From positions 203,784-267,783 of the IMG/VR virus record IMGVR_UViG_3300020188_000808: a DNA stretch of 64,000 nucleotides; one strand, written 5' to 3'. The notes below the pieces were generated by a model. It did no database searches. It was not told where the DNA came from and worked only from the letters and a program-made list of their open reading frames with translations. This document shows positions 33,101 to 43,600 of the stretch, in pieces. This DNA comes from a virus. How positions within the stretch are numbered: position 1 is the first letter of the stretch; every line of letters begins with the position of its first letter. Position numbers and translations under genes: made by a program.

Positions 33101-34718
33101 CTTGTCCACTACCACTAGTACCTTTGGCACTAAACTGTATTGGACTATTATAAGGCCAATATGCTATATTACGTGTACCACCATATAATCTAGGTATACT
33201 ATTACTTGCAACAAAACTGTCAGGATTACCTGTATTATATAATTGTTCTTTTGCGTTGTTAGTCAAGAAATCTTTAAATTCTTGTGCTGTGCCTCCCGGA
33301 TTTGCTTGTAACCATAAAGCACCCATTCCTGTTATTTGCGGCGCCGCCATGCTTGTTCCACTAATTCTAGCAATAGAATATGCTGTGTTAGGTGGATAAT
33401 TTTGTTTGGTACTATATGTAGATACATTACTTGTAACACTTGTAATTTGTTCACCAGCGGCATTGATGTCTAATCGAGCACCACGCTCACTATCTTCTCT
33501 TAAAAATTCTTCTGAACCATACTGGTCACATGCCATATTGCCAACCCATACTGTATCTAATGAGTGCGGGCTACTTGGCCTATTATAAAATACAGGCTGT
33601 CCTGCGGCAATGTATCCAGCCCATGTTTCGTTGAGTGTATAATAACTGTCATATATTGTATCAGCATATTGTCCTGCGGATGATCCTGCACAAGGATGAT
33701 ATCCATTACCTGCGGCTTTAACACATATTACTCCGGCATCAGTTAATTGTTCTTGTTCAACATCAGCTGGCGTATATGCCATTGGGTGTCTACTTGCTAC
33801 TGCACCGTATTGTGTAAATGTACCACTAGTCCACGCCTGTGGTGTAATACTTTGATCAACACCTCTATAAAAAATTGATTGAATTTGTGTAGATCCAAAT
33901 TGTGAATTTCTATAATACCAACTATATCCCCAACTTTGATTTACAATAGTAGGACGTTTAAATCCTGTATTTGGATCAATTGGTTTTTGTTCGTGGAATA
34001 ATCTAATTAAATCATAACGATCAGTATCAATACTATGATTAGACCCGCCAAATATTCTCATAGAATAAATTCTTGCATTCTTTGCCCAACCATATGTTTT
34101 ACCAGCGGCAATACCTGTACAATGACTACCATGAGCACCTGCTCTATTTGAATCATTTGATGTGTTAGCATAAAAGCTACTAGGCATTGTTCCTGATAAT
34201 CCAGTTAGTTCGTACCAATCAACTTGTTGGAATCTACTTACTCCATTTGCATCTTCCCATTCAGGGTGATCAACTTGTACACCGTCATCTTGAATAACAA
34301 TGTCTACTCCGGTTCCGTCTAGTGTATAATTGTAATCAGCTGTACGTGTGCTTGAAGAATTATAATCTAAATTTGGATCAATATGTCTTTCTAAACCCCA
34401 GTTAACACTATTTGAACCGTTTACAAAACTTCTTTGAAATTCTGCATTTTGTGTAGCATATAGTTCTTGTGTTTCTATGTCTGGAACTCCTGCTACTGAT
34501 AGTACTCGCGGGTCATTTGATAATGCCGCGGCTTCTTCGTCAGTAAGATCATAATGCGTCATTCTGTTATTAGCAGGCCTAGCATTAATTACTGGTACAC
34601 TTCTATCAGGTACAATACTACTGTTTACAGAGTCATCAGTCGATGTGTCTCTTTGTAAATCGTTATCGACTACTGCAACATCTATGCCTTTTTCTGTAAC
34701 TACAATATATTCAGCCAT
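33096..34718 (-). CDS. Subtilisin-like serine protease (S8), intact triad
   Basis: 540 residues. An N-terminal I9-inhibitor-like segment (EYIVVTEKGIDVAVV to about 80) precedes the catalytic domain. D144 (VIQDDGVQVDH), H196 (HGSHCTG), N338 (oxyanion, KAAGNGYH) and S456 (SGTSMAAP) are all present. No signal peptide is seen, so it probably acts as a virion or tail-associated protease, processing fibres or degrading host surface proteins. It sits in the fibre cluster, upstream of a paralogue (34745-37195). Confidence 0.9.
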   Translation of the reverse strand: MAEYIVVTEKGIDVAVVDNDLQRDTSTDDSVNSSIVPDRSVPVINARPANNRMTHYDLTDEEAAALSNDPRVLSVAGVPDIETQELYATQNAEFQRSFVNGSNSVNWGLERHIDPNLDYNSSSTRTADYNYTLDGTGVDIVIQDDGVQVDHPEWEDANGVSRFQQVDWYELTGLSGTMPSSFYANTSNDSNRAGAHGSHCTGIAAGKTYGWAKNARIYSMRIFGGSNHSIDTDRYDLIRLFHEQKPIDPNTGFKRPTIVNQSWGYSWYYRNSQFGSTQIQSIFYRGVDQSITPQAWTSGTFTQYGAVASRHPMAYTPADVEQEQLTDAGVICVKAAGNGYHPCAGSSAGQYADTIYDSYYTLNETWAGYIAAGQPVFYNRPSSPHSLDTVWVGNMACDQYGSEEFLREDSERGARLDINAAGEQITSVTSNVSTYSTKQNYPPNTAYSIARISGTSMAAPQITGMGALWLQANPGGTAQEFKDFLTNNAKEQLYNTGNPDSFVASNSIPRLYGGTRNIAYWPYNSPIQFSAKGTSGSGQG

Positions 34719-34744
34719 ATTATGCTCCGTCTCTTTGTTTAAAT

Positions 34745-37195
34745 TTAATCAACAACATATCCTGATTCTCCTGCTAGTCTTGGATCGTCTTGTGCTGGTG
34801 TGTTACCATCTTGGAATATACTTCTAATTGTTGCAAGTGATGGTTTACTAATTATTGGTGCAATGTATGTGTTATGGAATGCATAACCTAACGGATTGTT
34901 TGTTTGAATGCCTGCTTGGGTACGCATATCATCTGTCCACTCTGGAGCAAGACTTCCACCGTCCCATAATTCTGTGTATTCAAACATAGCAAAGTTTAGT
35001 AGGAACAAGTATTCTTTTGCGGCTACTTCAAATGCATCTGCATCTGTTTTCCAATCATCTGGATTTTCTTGATAACCTGATGGATCCCACTTGCCAGCAT
35101 CGTATGCTTCTTCCATTGCGGCATACAAATCACCTGTCTGCCAGTCAGCGGCTAAGAACTGATATAGTTTTATATCGTCTGCAGGTAACCCGTGCATGTG
35201 TAGTGTGTGGAATACGTGTTCAATAACTTCTTGTGCGTCAATGTCACCATCGCCATACCCATCACCAGTTGAGTTTAAATACCATACCATGTCATTTTGT
35301 ACAGTCGTATCAAACAGGTTAGTTAAGTTCCAAGCAAGAACACCTGCATCAGTTAAGAAGTTTGGAGTGTAATCTGCTCCTGCACCTCTTGCTACTCTTT
35401 GTATAGTTGGTAAGCCTGCGTGATAAGTTCCTGCATCACCACGGAGTGTTTTAATTAAATTTCTTTGGTATTCTTCGTTAATGCCTGCACCATTTGGATC
35501 TGTAAATAATTCAAACATACGTGCTACTTTTTCTAACCATGCATCTGGTACTGCTGTTTGTCCACCTACTGTGCCAGCACCCATAACTCTTACACCGTTA
35601 ACAGTAACTTCACGTTTGAAGAAGTCACTGCCGTCACCTGTAACATTAATAATTGGAAAATTACGATATTCTGAGTCTGCTATATCTTTAAAGGTTACAG
35701 CAAAATGCGCCGCAAATGGAAACACCCCTATTCTATTAGATGTTGCATCTGGACTCATTAAATTTCTACTGTTTGCAAAAAATGTACTTGCATTACCTTC
35801 ATCAGTAGAACCTTGAAATAATGCACCTTTGAGTGCATTGTCCTGCCACCATTTACGCAACTGTGCCGGAGACCAACCTGGGTTAAGTTGTAATAATAAA
35901 CAACTCATACCCGATACTTGTGGTGTTGACATACTTGTTCCTGAATAGGTTGCAACTGCTGATGAACTTGTATTTGTAGCACTAACAATATCAGTTCCTG
36001 CTGTATAAACATCTACTCGAGGTCCTTTATCACTTGATGATTGGCAAGCCTCTGATCCTGAATACAACGCACTATCTATATTACCTACCACAATAGTGTC
36101 AGGACCAATATTACCTGCTCCTCTATTATAATAAATTGGATTACCAGAAGCAATACCTCCTGTTGTAATACTACGTAAGATATAATTATCGTAATCTACG
36201 TCACCTGGGTAACAAAGTTTTTGACCTTGGTTACCTGCACTTTTCATATAGTGTACACCTTCGTCCTGCATTTCTTCAACTTCAGCATTTAGGTTGTACA
36301 AGTTAGCATTAAATCTATTTAAAGTATCTCCAATCATTCCGTATGCTGTACTTTTAACAGTACCAACATTTTGACCTCTAAAATTTATAGCAGTCATACT
36401 TGTAAAGTATGCTTTATATCCCCAACTAGCACCAACCACAGTTGGACGCTTAACACCTGTTACAGGGTCAACAGTTTTTGCTCTATGAAATTCTTTAATA
36501 CTATCAAACCATAATGAACTAGGAATAATATCCATAGGCATACAAAAAATATTTGCATTTTTAGCCCAGCCATAATCTTTACCTACAGCAATGCCGCAAC
36601 AATGTGTTGCATGATAACTTGATCCAGATGTATTTGAATAATCAATAGTAGAAATACTACCCATGTTTGGAAGTGTATTCCATTGAAATTCTTGTAAGCG
36701 ACTATTGCCGTCTTTGTCTTGCCATTGTACGTGATCAAATCTAAATTTACTTTCTTGGTGTACGTAGTCAATACCTGTTCCATCTAGATGGTATGGATAA
36801 ACACCACCAATATCAATATTTTGAGAACCTGAACCCCAAGCATTAGCTTCTTGTATGTGTCTACGTAGTCCCCAATTTCCTCTAAGAGTACTACTATTGT
36901 CTCTAGTCCAATTTGCTTCTTGTTCGTAGTCGACCCAGCTTTCGTCCCATTCTAACGGTTCGTTAACTCCGCCAACATCTGGATGGTTTAATAATGCTTG
37001 TGCTTCTTCGTCTGTAAGAGCAACATGAAACATTCGTTTACTAACAGGTCGTTCATTTACAATACTAATAGTTCTATCTGGAACAATGTTACTATCAATA
37101 CCATCATCCATAGATGTGTCTCTGTTAAGATCTGATAATATTAAATTTTTATCAGCACCTTTGTGTAGCGAAACAACATATTCTTTTTCTGACAT
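34745..37195 (-). CDS. Subtilase paralogue with altered catalytic Asp and long C-terminal domain
   Basis: 816 residues. The N-terminal half is paralogous to the 33096 protease. H195 (HATHCCG), N322 (KSAGNQG) and S421 (YSGTSMSTPQ) are kept, but the catalytic Asp position is E148 and the following Gly is K150 (HQESKFRFDH against IQDDGVQVDH). Residues about 490-816 are an extra helical domain containing VIEHVFHTLHMHG near 660, a possible metal-binding His cluster. Activity is uncertain; it could be a pseudoprotease or scaffold. Confidence 0.82.
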   Translation of the reverse strand: MSEKEYVVSLHKGADKNLILSDLNRDTSMDDGIDSNIVPDRTISIVNERPVSKRMFHVALTDEEAQALLNHPDVGGVNEPLEWDESWVDYEQEANWTRDNSSTLRGNWGLRRHIQEANAWGSGSQNIDIGGVYPYHLDGTGIDYVHQESKFRFDHVQWQDKDGNSRLQEFQWNTLPNMGSISTIDYSNTSGSSYHATHCCGIAVGKDYGWAKNANIFCMPMDIIPSSLWFDSIKEFHRAKTVDPVTGVKRPTVVGASWGYKAYFTSMTAINFRGQNVGTVKSTAYGMIGDTLNRFNANLYNLNAEVEEMQDEGVHYMKSAGNQGQKLCYPGDVDYDNYILRSITTGGIASGNPIYYNRGAGNIGPDTIVVGNIDSALYSGSEACQSSSDKGPRVDVYTAGTDIVSATNTSSSAVATYSGTSMSTPQVSGMSCLLLQLNPGWSPAQLRKWWQDNALKGALFQGSTDEGNASTFFANSRNLMSPDATSNRIGVFPFAAHFAVTFKDIADSEYRNFPIINVTGDGSDFFKREVTVNGVRVMGAGTVGGQTAVPDAWLEKVARMFELFTDPNGAGINEEYQRNLIKTLRGDAGTYHAGLPTIQRVARGAGADYTPNFLTDAGVLAWNLTNLFDTTVQNDMVWYLNSTGDGYGDGDIDAQEVIEHVFHTLHMHGLPADDIKLYQFLAADWQTGDLYAAMEEAYDAGKWDPSGYQENPDDWKTDADAFEVAAKEYLFLLNFAMFEYTELWDGGSLAPEWTDDMRTQAGIQTNNPLGYAFHNTYIAPIISKPSLATIRSIFQDGNTPAQDDPRLAGESGYVVD

Positions 37196-37206
37196 TTTGT
37201 TAATCC

Positions 37207-39840
37207 TTAAACAATAGTTATGTTACCAACCATAGCTGAATGAATTGTACATTGGTATACTAACGTACTATCACTAATATCGTGTGGTACGGTAAATGTT
37301 TGTGTTCCTGTTTGTAATCCTGAAATTCCTTCACTAAATGCCGCGCCACCGTTTGATACTCTAAATTCAAATGGATGAGTTGATCCTGTAGTATTTTTAA
37401 ACACGTAGGTAAATCCTTTGTACAAAGTAAAGTTAGGATTATCAGTAGTACCACCAATTCCTGGACCACTAAATCTGTATGCAGTACTTCCATTTGCTGT
37501 AATAGTGTAATGAAGTATAGGACCATCATGTTCTGCCCAAGCAGTTCCGTTGTACCAAATCATTGATCCTTCTATTGGATTAGCAATACTAACATTGTCG
37601 TCTGGTAGTGCTATCCAATCATAGTCTGCTCCAGTCCAACTTAAAATTTCATTTGAATTTGCTGTAACTGTATTTAAATGTGCATCTACATCTGAGTTAG
37701 CATATACAGTATCTGTGAAAGTTGAATTAATTGTAATATTACCCTCAGCATCACTTGTAGTTGTAACATTTGTGCCGCCAACAAACTTAATACTTTCTTG
37801 ATTGTTAACTATTCTTAGTGTGGAGTCATCTGCACCAACACTAAATCTAAAATCATCACTAGATGACTTCCAAGATGTACCATCCCAGAATTGCATTTGT
37901 CTTTCTGAACTATTATAAACTACATCGCCTGCTTGAGCAGTTAATGTTGACATTCCGTCGGTGTCATAAGATCCTAATCTTAATACTGTTTTTTGTAATA
38001 CAACAGCATTAGCCGCATCAAGTATAATATTACTTGCACTAGTAATAGTTGGAATACCTGTTGAACTTGAAAATATTTCTGGTGCTTCAATTTTACCAGT
38101 TGCTACTAAATTAACTCCTGTTAATGTATTAGTAGTTTTATTATAAACTAGATCTGCATCACCGCCAAATTCTCCGCCGTCATTAAACTGTACTTGTGTA
38201 TCACTACCGCCTGGGATCCCTGATCCACCACCACTTGCGGCATTAATAGTAATTGTGTCTGTTGCATCATTGGTTGTAATTGTTACGTTAGTACCAGCTA
38301 CTAAAGTTAATGTATCATTTGCAGTATCTGCAACAACATTGTTTGATCCTGCTACAATGATTGTACTAAACGAATTACCGCCTGCAATGTTATCAACCCA
38401 GGCTAAATTCCCTGAACCATCTGTCTTTAAAATTTGGTTATTAGTACCGTCACCGTCTGGTAAGGTCCAAGTTACATTAGTTGTTAATGCCGCAGGACTC
38501 TTAAATGCGTTGTACTTAATGTTAGCAGTATCGTATAATCTTAATTCTTTACCACTAGTTAATCTAACAGCATCTGCAAAGTTAACTTCTGAAGCAGTAC
38601 CTGTAATGTTACCGGTAACAGCAAGTCCACTTGTTTGTGTACTAGTAGCAACAATAGTATTAAGTGAAATAACATTAGTATTTGGATTGTACGTAATGCC
38701 TGAATCTGTTTTTAATATCTGTTGACTTCCATTACCTGCCGCAACAAACGGAATGTAATGACTTGCCGCAGTATTATCTAACTGAGTAGTAACAGTTGAT
38801 GCATCTAAGTTGTTTAATGCTCTAGGACGCCAATAACTGTTTCCGTTATCCCAACTTAGTACATAATTATCTACAGGTGTAACTACTGTTACATCTACAT
38901 CGTCTAAGTCACCAATTGTTGAAATACCACCAGCTACTGTTCCTGGTTCCCATCTTGAATTTGAATTACTCCAAACTAGTGCTTGTCCATCTGCAGGAGT
39001 TGGTGCAACAACATTTGTTAAGTCACCTAATGCTCCTACTGTAATTGTAATATCACCTTCAGCTGTACTTGTAGTACTAATACCTGTACCACCTGAAATT
39101 TTAAATGATTCTCCGTTACCAATTTGTCTTAGTGTTGAGTCATCAGCACCTATGCTAAATGATGTAAAGTTTTCACCTTCGTTCTGTAAAACTTTCCATT
39201 CTCCACTGTGAGCATAATATGCTTTACCTGTTGCATGAACGTGTGCAAACATACCATGGTAAGTTGCCGCATCAGGTAAATCTTCTAACTGTGCAAATAC
39301 GTTTGCAAAGTAAACTTTACCTGTTGTATTAATATCTTGGTTAGTAGTATTACCTCTTGTAAGTATTGACTGTAAGTTATCTGATTCAGTAATAACATTT
39401 GTAAATTTAAATGTTCCTGTTTCATGATTATAATATATAACTTTTCCATCATCACCACTAGTAACAGGATCAACATTGTTTAAACTTGATAAGTTAGTTG
39501 ACTGTATACGAGCATCAACTCTTGCAGTTGAGTAATATAAATTAGTAAGTCCTTCTGGAATACTATCAGTATCAGTACCAAACACTAAGTATCCTGAGTC
39601 GTTTGCAAATGCACTTATTGCACTTGGTACAACAGGAATAATTGGTTTGTTAGTTAGATCGTTGTAGTTACCACTGAATGGATTATTGAATGATACTCCG
39701 TTAATTGTAACGTCTGTAGCATTTACAGTTCCAACATTAGTAAGCCCAGCGTTACCTAAATCTAAATTATCACCTGCTGGTAATTCTTTGATTTTGTTGT
39801 CATCTAATGTGTCAACTATAAGTGGTATTCTATTTGCCAT
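37207..39840 (-). CDS. Tail-fibre protein
   Basis: 877 residues, Thr/Asn/Gly/Ser-rich with many short beta repeats such as DNLQS, LPDGDGTNNQILKTDGSGN and GISTTSTAEGDITI, typical of marine-phage tail fibres. The C-terminal 110 residues (HYTITANGSTAYRFSGPG..., TGSTHPFEFRVSNGGAAF) end in a His-containing motif (HPFEFRV; QCTIHSAMVGNITIV) resembling plastocyanin-like/cupredoxin ends. Late promoter at 39859-39866. Confidence 0.7.
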   Translation of the reverse strand: MANRIPLIVDTLDDNKIKELPAGDNLDLGNAGLTNVGTVNATDVTINGVSFNNPFSGNYNDLTNKPIIPVVPSAISAFANDSGYLVFGTDTDSIPEGLTNLYYSTARVDARIQSTNLSSLNNVDPVTSGDDGKVIYYNHETGTFKFTNVITESDNLQSILTRGNTTNQDINTTGKVYFANVFAQLEDLPDAATYHGMFAHVHATGKAYYAHSGEWKVLQNEGENFTSFSIGADDSTLRQIGNGESFKISGGTGISTTSTAEGDITITVGALGDLTNVVAPTPADGQALVWSNSNSRWEPGTVAGGISTIGDLDDVDVTVVTPVDNYVLSWDNGNSYWRPRALNNLDASTVTTQLDNTAASHYIPFVAAGNGSQQILKTDSGITYNPNTNVISLNTIVATSTQTSGLAVTGNITGTASEVNFADAVRLTSGKELRLYDTANIKYNAFKSPAALTTNVTWTLPDGDGTNNQILKTDGSGNLAWVDNIAGGNSFSTIIVAGSNNVVADTANDTLTLVAGTNVTITTNDATDTITINAASGGGSGIPGGSDTQVQFNDGGEFGGDADLVYNKTTNTLTGVNLVATGKIEAPEIFSSSTGIPTITSASNIILDAANAVVLQKTVLRLGSYDTDGMSTLTAQAGDVVYNSSERQMQFWDGTSWKSSSDDFRFSVGADDSTLRIVNNQESIKFVGGTNVTTTSDAEGNITINSTFTDTVYANSDVDAHLNTVTANSNEILSWTGADYDWIALPDDNVSIANPIEGSMIWYNGTAWAEHDGPILHYTITANGSTAYRFSGPGIGGTTDNPNFTLYKGFTYVFKNTTGSTHPFEFRVSNGGAAFSEGISGLQTGTQTFTVPHDISDSTLVYQCTIHSAMVGNITIV

Positions 39841-39858
39841 TTTGTTTTCCTATATCCA

Positions 39859-39866
39859 TATTTATC
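39859..39866 (-). promoter_or_regulatory. Late promoter GATAAATA
   Basis: GATAAATA 18 nt upstream of ATG 39840, with AGGAAA in the leader. Confidence 0.7.
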
Positions 39867-39873
39867 GTACTCA

Positions 39874-40695
39874 TTATAGTGCCGCTATTCTTACTTGGAA
39901 GTCAGCAAAGTCGGCACTTGCCGCTACTTCTGTTTTCAGTGTTGTTAAACTAATTGTTTCTGCTTGTAATGCAGTATCCGCCAATGCACCTTGTGCTGAT
40001 GTTGCCGCATCTGTGATTCCATAACCTGATAGTGTAGTTGGTGTACTTGTAATGTCGCCAAATGCAACGGTTGTTAAGAAATTTGTTCCTGTAATAGTAG
40101 CACCTGTAAAGTCTACTGTTGTACCACTTGGATAATCTACTGTGTTAGTTCCACTACCAATAGTAACTGTACCACTTGTAGATCCGCCAATGTCAATACT
40201 AGCCAATGCGGCACCTATTAAAGTAATACCTGCTGTGCCTCCTATTGTAACACCAGTAACTGCACTTGTTGTTACTGTAGCAACTCCAAGTCCGTCATCC
40301 AATGCTGATTGTGTTGGTATTGTTAAATTTGTTAATGCTGAACCATCTAATGCTGGTAAGTTACCTACTAGCACACTAGAGTTAATAGTGCCTGCAACAC
40401 CGTCAATTATTAATGTACTGTTATCAGCAAATACACTACCTGTCACGTCACCGTCTAATGCACCTACAAATGATCCGTAGTGTGTATTAGTAGCTGAACT
40501 ATATGCTAATGAACTATCTTGTGCAAAAATATCACCTTGTATGTCTTGTGCAACGGCAACGCCACCACCTTCAAGTACAACTACTCTAGCATATAAATCT
40601 GTAAAGTTTGCATTAACTTTAGTAAACGCAACTCTAATAGGATCTCCATCACCTTTGTTAGCATATGTGCCAATGTTTATAGTTTGTTGTGCCAT
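39874..40695 (-). CDS. Tail-fibre protein with shared anchor module
   Basis: 273 residues starting with the anchor TINIGTYANKGDGDPIRVAF, then TKVNANFTDLYARV. The remainder is a beta-repeat fibre (DGDVTGSVFADNSTLIIDGV; GGTAGITLIGAALASIDIGG). Its start overlaps the stop of the 2161-residue fibre gene. Function: tail fibre or fibre adaptor, by homology of the anchor and composition. Confidence 0.65.
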   Translation of the reverse strand: MAQQTINIGTYANKGDGDPIRVAFTKVNANFTDLYARVVVLEGGGVAVAQDIQGDIFAQDSSLAYSSATNTHYGSFVGALDGDVTGSVFADNSTLIIDGVAGTINSSVLVGNLPALDGSALTNLTIPTQSALDDGLGVATVTTSAVTGVTIGGTAGITLIGAALASIDIGGSTSGTVTIGSGTNTVDYPSGTTVDFTGATITGTNFLTTVAFGDITSTPTTLSGYGITDAATSAQGALADTALQAETISLTTLKTEVAASADFADFQVRIAAL

Positions 40696-43600
40696 TATAC
40701 TCTCCCTACCACTGCTTCAACTGTGCCATGACCGGGATCATCTTTGGCTTGTAATGCTTTACCAATTACAGTTCCAACACTAGGGTTTGAACTTGCTATT
40801 GCGTAACCTGGAATACTTGCTGAAACAAGCATATCACCTTTGCGTACTATGCCAACAACATTTACAGGAACTCTACCTTGTAATGCTATTGCAGTAACGT
40901 GTTCGCCTTCTAAACCACTGTTCATTAAGTAACCTGGTTTCTCTGAAACTACACCAGCTACCCTTGTGTCGTCTTTTAATTTTGTACTTGTTAGTTCTTG
41001 TTCACCGCCAAATATCAATACAGTACCAACAGCGTAGTCTTGGTCTGCTAAATAATTCTCTGCTAAGTCAGCATAACGTGATTGTGTTGATGTACCATCT
41101 ATTACCGTTGCATAAACAGTATTGTATCTATTCGAACTTGTACCAATATTATACGTATCGTGTAGTCCTGGTTCAAATCCTGTTGATGTTGTTTTAACAA
41201 CTACTGCACCGTCACTAATTAACGCAATCTGTCCTGCCGCACTATAACCTGTGTTAGCACCAATACCAATACCTGTTGAGTTTGCATCAAGTTCACCTGG
41301 TGCTTCAATAAAGCTACTGTGTATCCAATCAACTGCTAGTCTGCTTTCGCCTGCTAGTGCTGAGTTAGTTTGGAATGATCCTTGTGTAACTCCTGTTGCT
41401 CCAATGTTAACCGATCCTGGAATTTCAATTGTTGGTGTAACTGAACCAGCTGATGTCATAAACAATGCACCACCAGGTGTTGAAAGTTGTATTTCATTAC
41501 CGCTAGTATCTAGTATTAAGTAGTTGTCAACTTTAAGACCTTGTACACTTGCTACTCCAACACCGTCTGTTTTAACAAGAGAGTTTATTGCTCCTGTTGT
41601 ACTAACATTTTCTTGTACACCGCCACCTTCACTAACAATAGTTGCAAATGGAACTTCACTTACATCACCGTTACTTGAGTCACCAGCCGCTCTACCAATT
41701 ACAGTACCGTCGGCAATGTTAATAATTTTTCTATAGTCTAAAGCACCATTGTCAATTGTAATCCAACCACTGTCTGCTGTAAATATATCACTATCAAAAC
41801 TAGCAACACCTAAATCATTCTGTGTAATACCAGTTGCGTTAGCTCTTGTACTTGCAGTTTCTAATGCTAGTTTACTTTGTTGTATACCTGCACTTGCATT
41901 TACATCAGCATTAATAATACTATCAGGTCTAAGTCTTAGATCAACAGTTGCTCCTGTGCCACTTCTAGCAACAACAATATTAACATCTGAACTTGCTAGT
42001 TCAACTAAGTTTGCAAATTCATCAATTGGTCCTGTTTTAACTTGTGCTGACACACCGCCTGCTGTTGAAACAATATCTGAATTTAGTATTGTTCCTGTTA
42101 CTGCGGTGTATGTAATTAAGTTTTCTGCTTCACCATTGCGTGTAACATTTGTAATTTCTACAATAGTACCTGTTGCACTTGATCCGTTACCTGTAATAGT
42201 ATCGCCTGCTACAAAGTTACCACCAGTTGCAGGTTGTGTATAAATTCTAAACTTACCTGTTGAACCAATAAGTTGATTTCCAGCTAACCCATTAGTTTTC
42301 ATATCAATTAATTCAGGAATAGTATCACCGGAATCAATTAACCCGTCAACATAACTCTTAGTTGCCGCTTCTTGATCACTTGACGGATCAGCTAAGTTTG
42401 TAAATGTAAATCCACCAGCGTTGATATTAGCTGTTAAAGATGTTGTACCGTCTCTTGCTAATGCACCTGGACCAATAATATTAGCGTATGGGTTACCACC
42501 GTGGTCCCAACCTAATCTTCTTGCAACATACCCACGTACTGCTGATTCAACCGGAACTGTATCAGTAGCGTTATCAGTCATGCCGTCATCAGCACTAAAT
42601 TCTGCTACAACAACACCACGTTTAAATCCAATACCATCCAAATTACTCAATGCAATCGAAGCACTAAATGTAACTGTACCTGTACCTTGGTCAACTGTAA
42701 AGAACTTACCTACTCTAAAGAAACCGTCTTCATCTGTACTTACGTAGAATACTCTACCCTTATCTCGTTCGTCAACTTGTCTAGCAGTTTGTTTAGGTTG
42801 TGTTGGTTGTCCTAGTACAACATTTGGATAGTTACTTGTGTTAAAGCCACCTGTACCAATGTTTAAGAAGTCATGTCCTGTTGCTCTAGTTGTTGAAATG
42901 TTAACAGTAATGTTACCGCCTTCACCACTAATTAATCCTACTCTCAATGTAACTGTATTAGTTGCATTATAAACTGAACTTACAATACCTGCCGCCGATG
43001 CCGGACTGTTAATGTCTGATCCAGCCAAGTCTTGAATGGCAATAGTACCATAGCCTGTTCTTTGTGTGTATCCTGTAACAGTATGCGTTTTACCATTCCA
43101 GGTAAAGATCATGTCACCTGCATTAAGTTGATCTAATTGTTTCTGTGAGAAAATACTAACAACAGCAATAACATTATCACCTGCTGTAGCACCCATTGTA
43201 GTACCTGTACCAGCATAAGTGCTTAACTGTGAATTTGTTTCGTCAACAACAAGTTTGATATATTCATATGTACTATCAAGTCTAACTTGCTGTGTTCCTG
43301 CCGGTAAAGCATTACCCAATGCGTTTGTAGTATTAAAACTAATAACTCTATAAATTGTATTAGGTTCTTGATCAAATATTAATGCACTACTTGGTCTAGT
43401 TGTTGCAACATCAACTCCTGATAGTTCAAGAGTTTGTCCAATTCTAATAGTACCAATTTGACCGTTTGTTAATACTGCTTTAAGTCCTGTTGTACTAGTT
43501 TGGTTAGCACCTGTTGTTGCCATGTTTAATTTATAAACAGTACTGTTAATAACACCAGTTGGAGGTGATACAGGTTGTGTTATCGCTTCAACAGTTGTAA

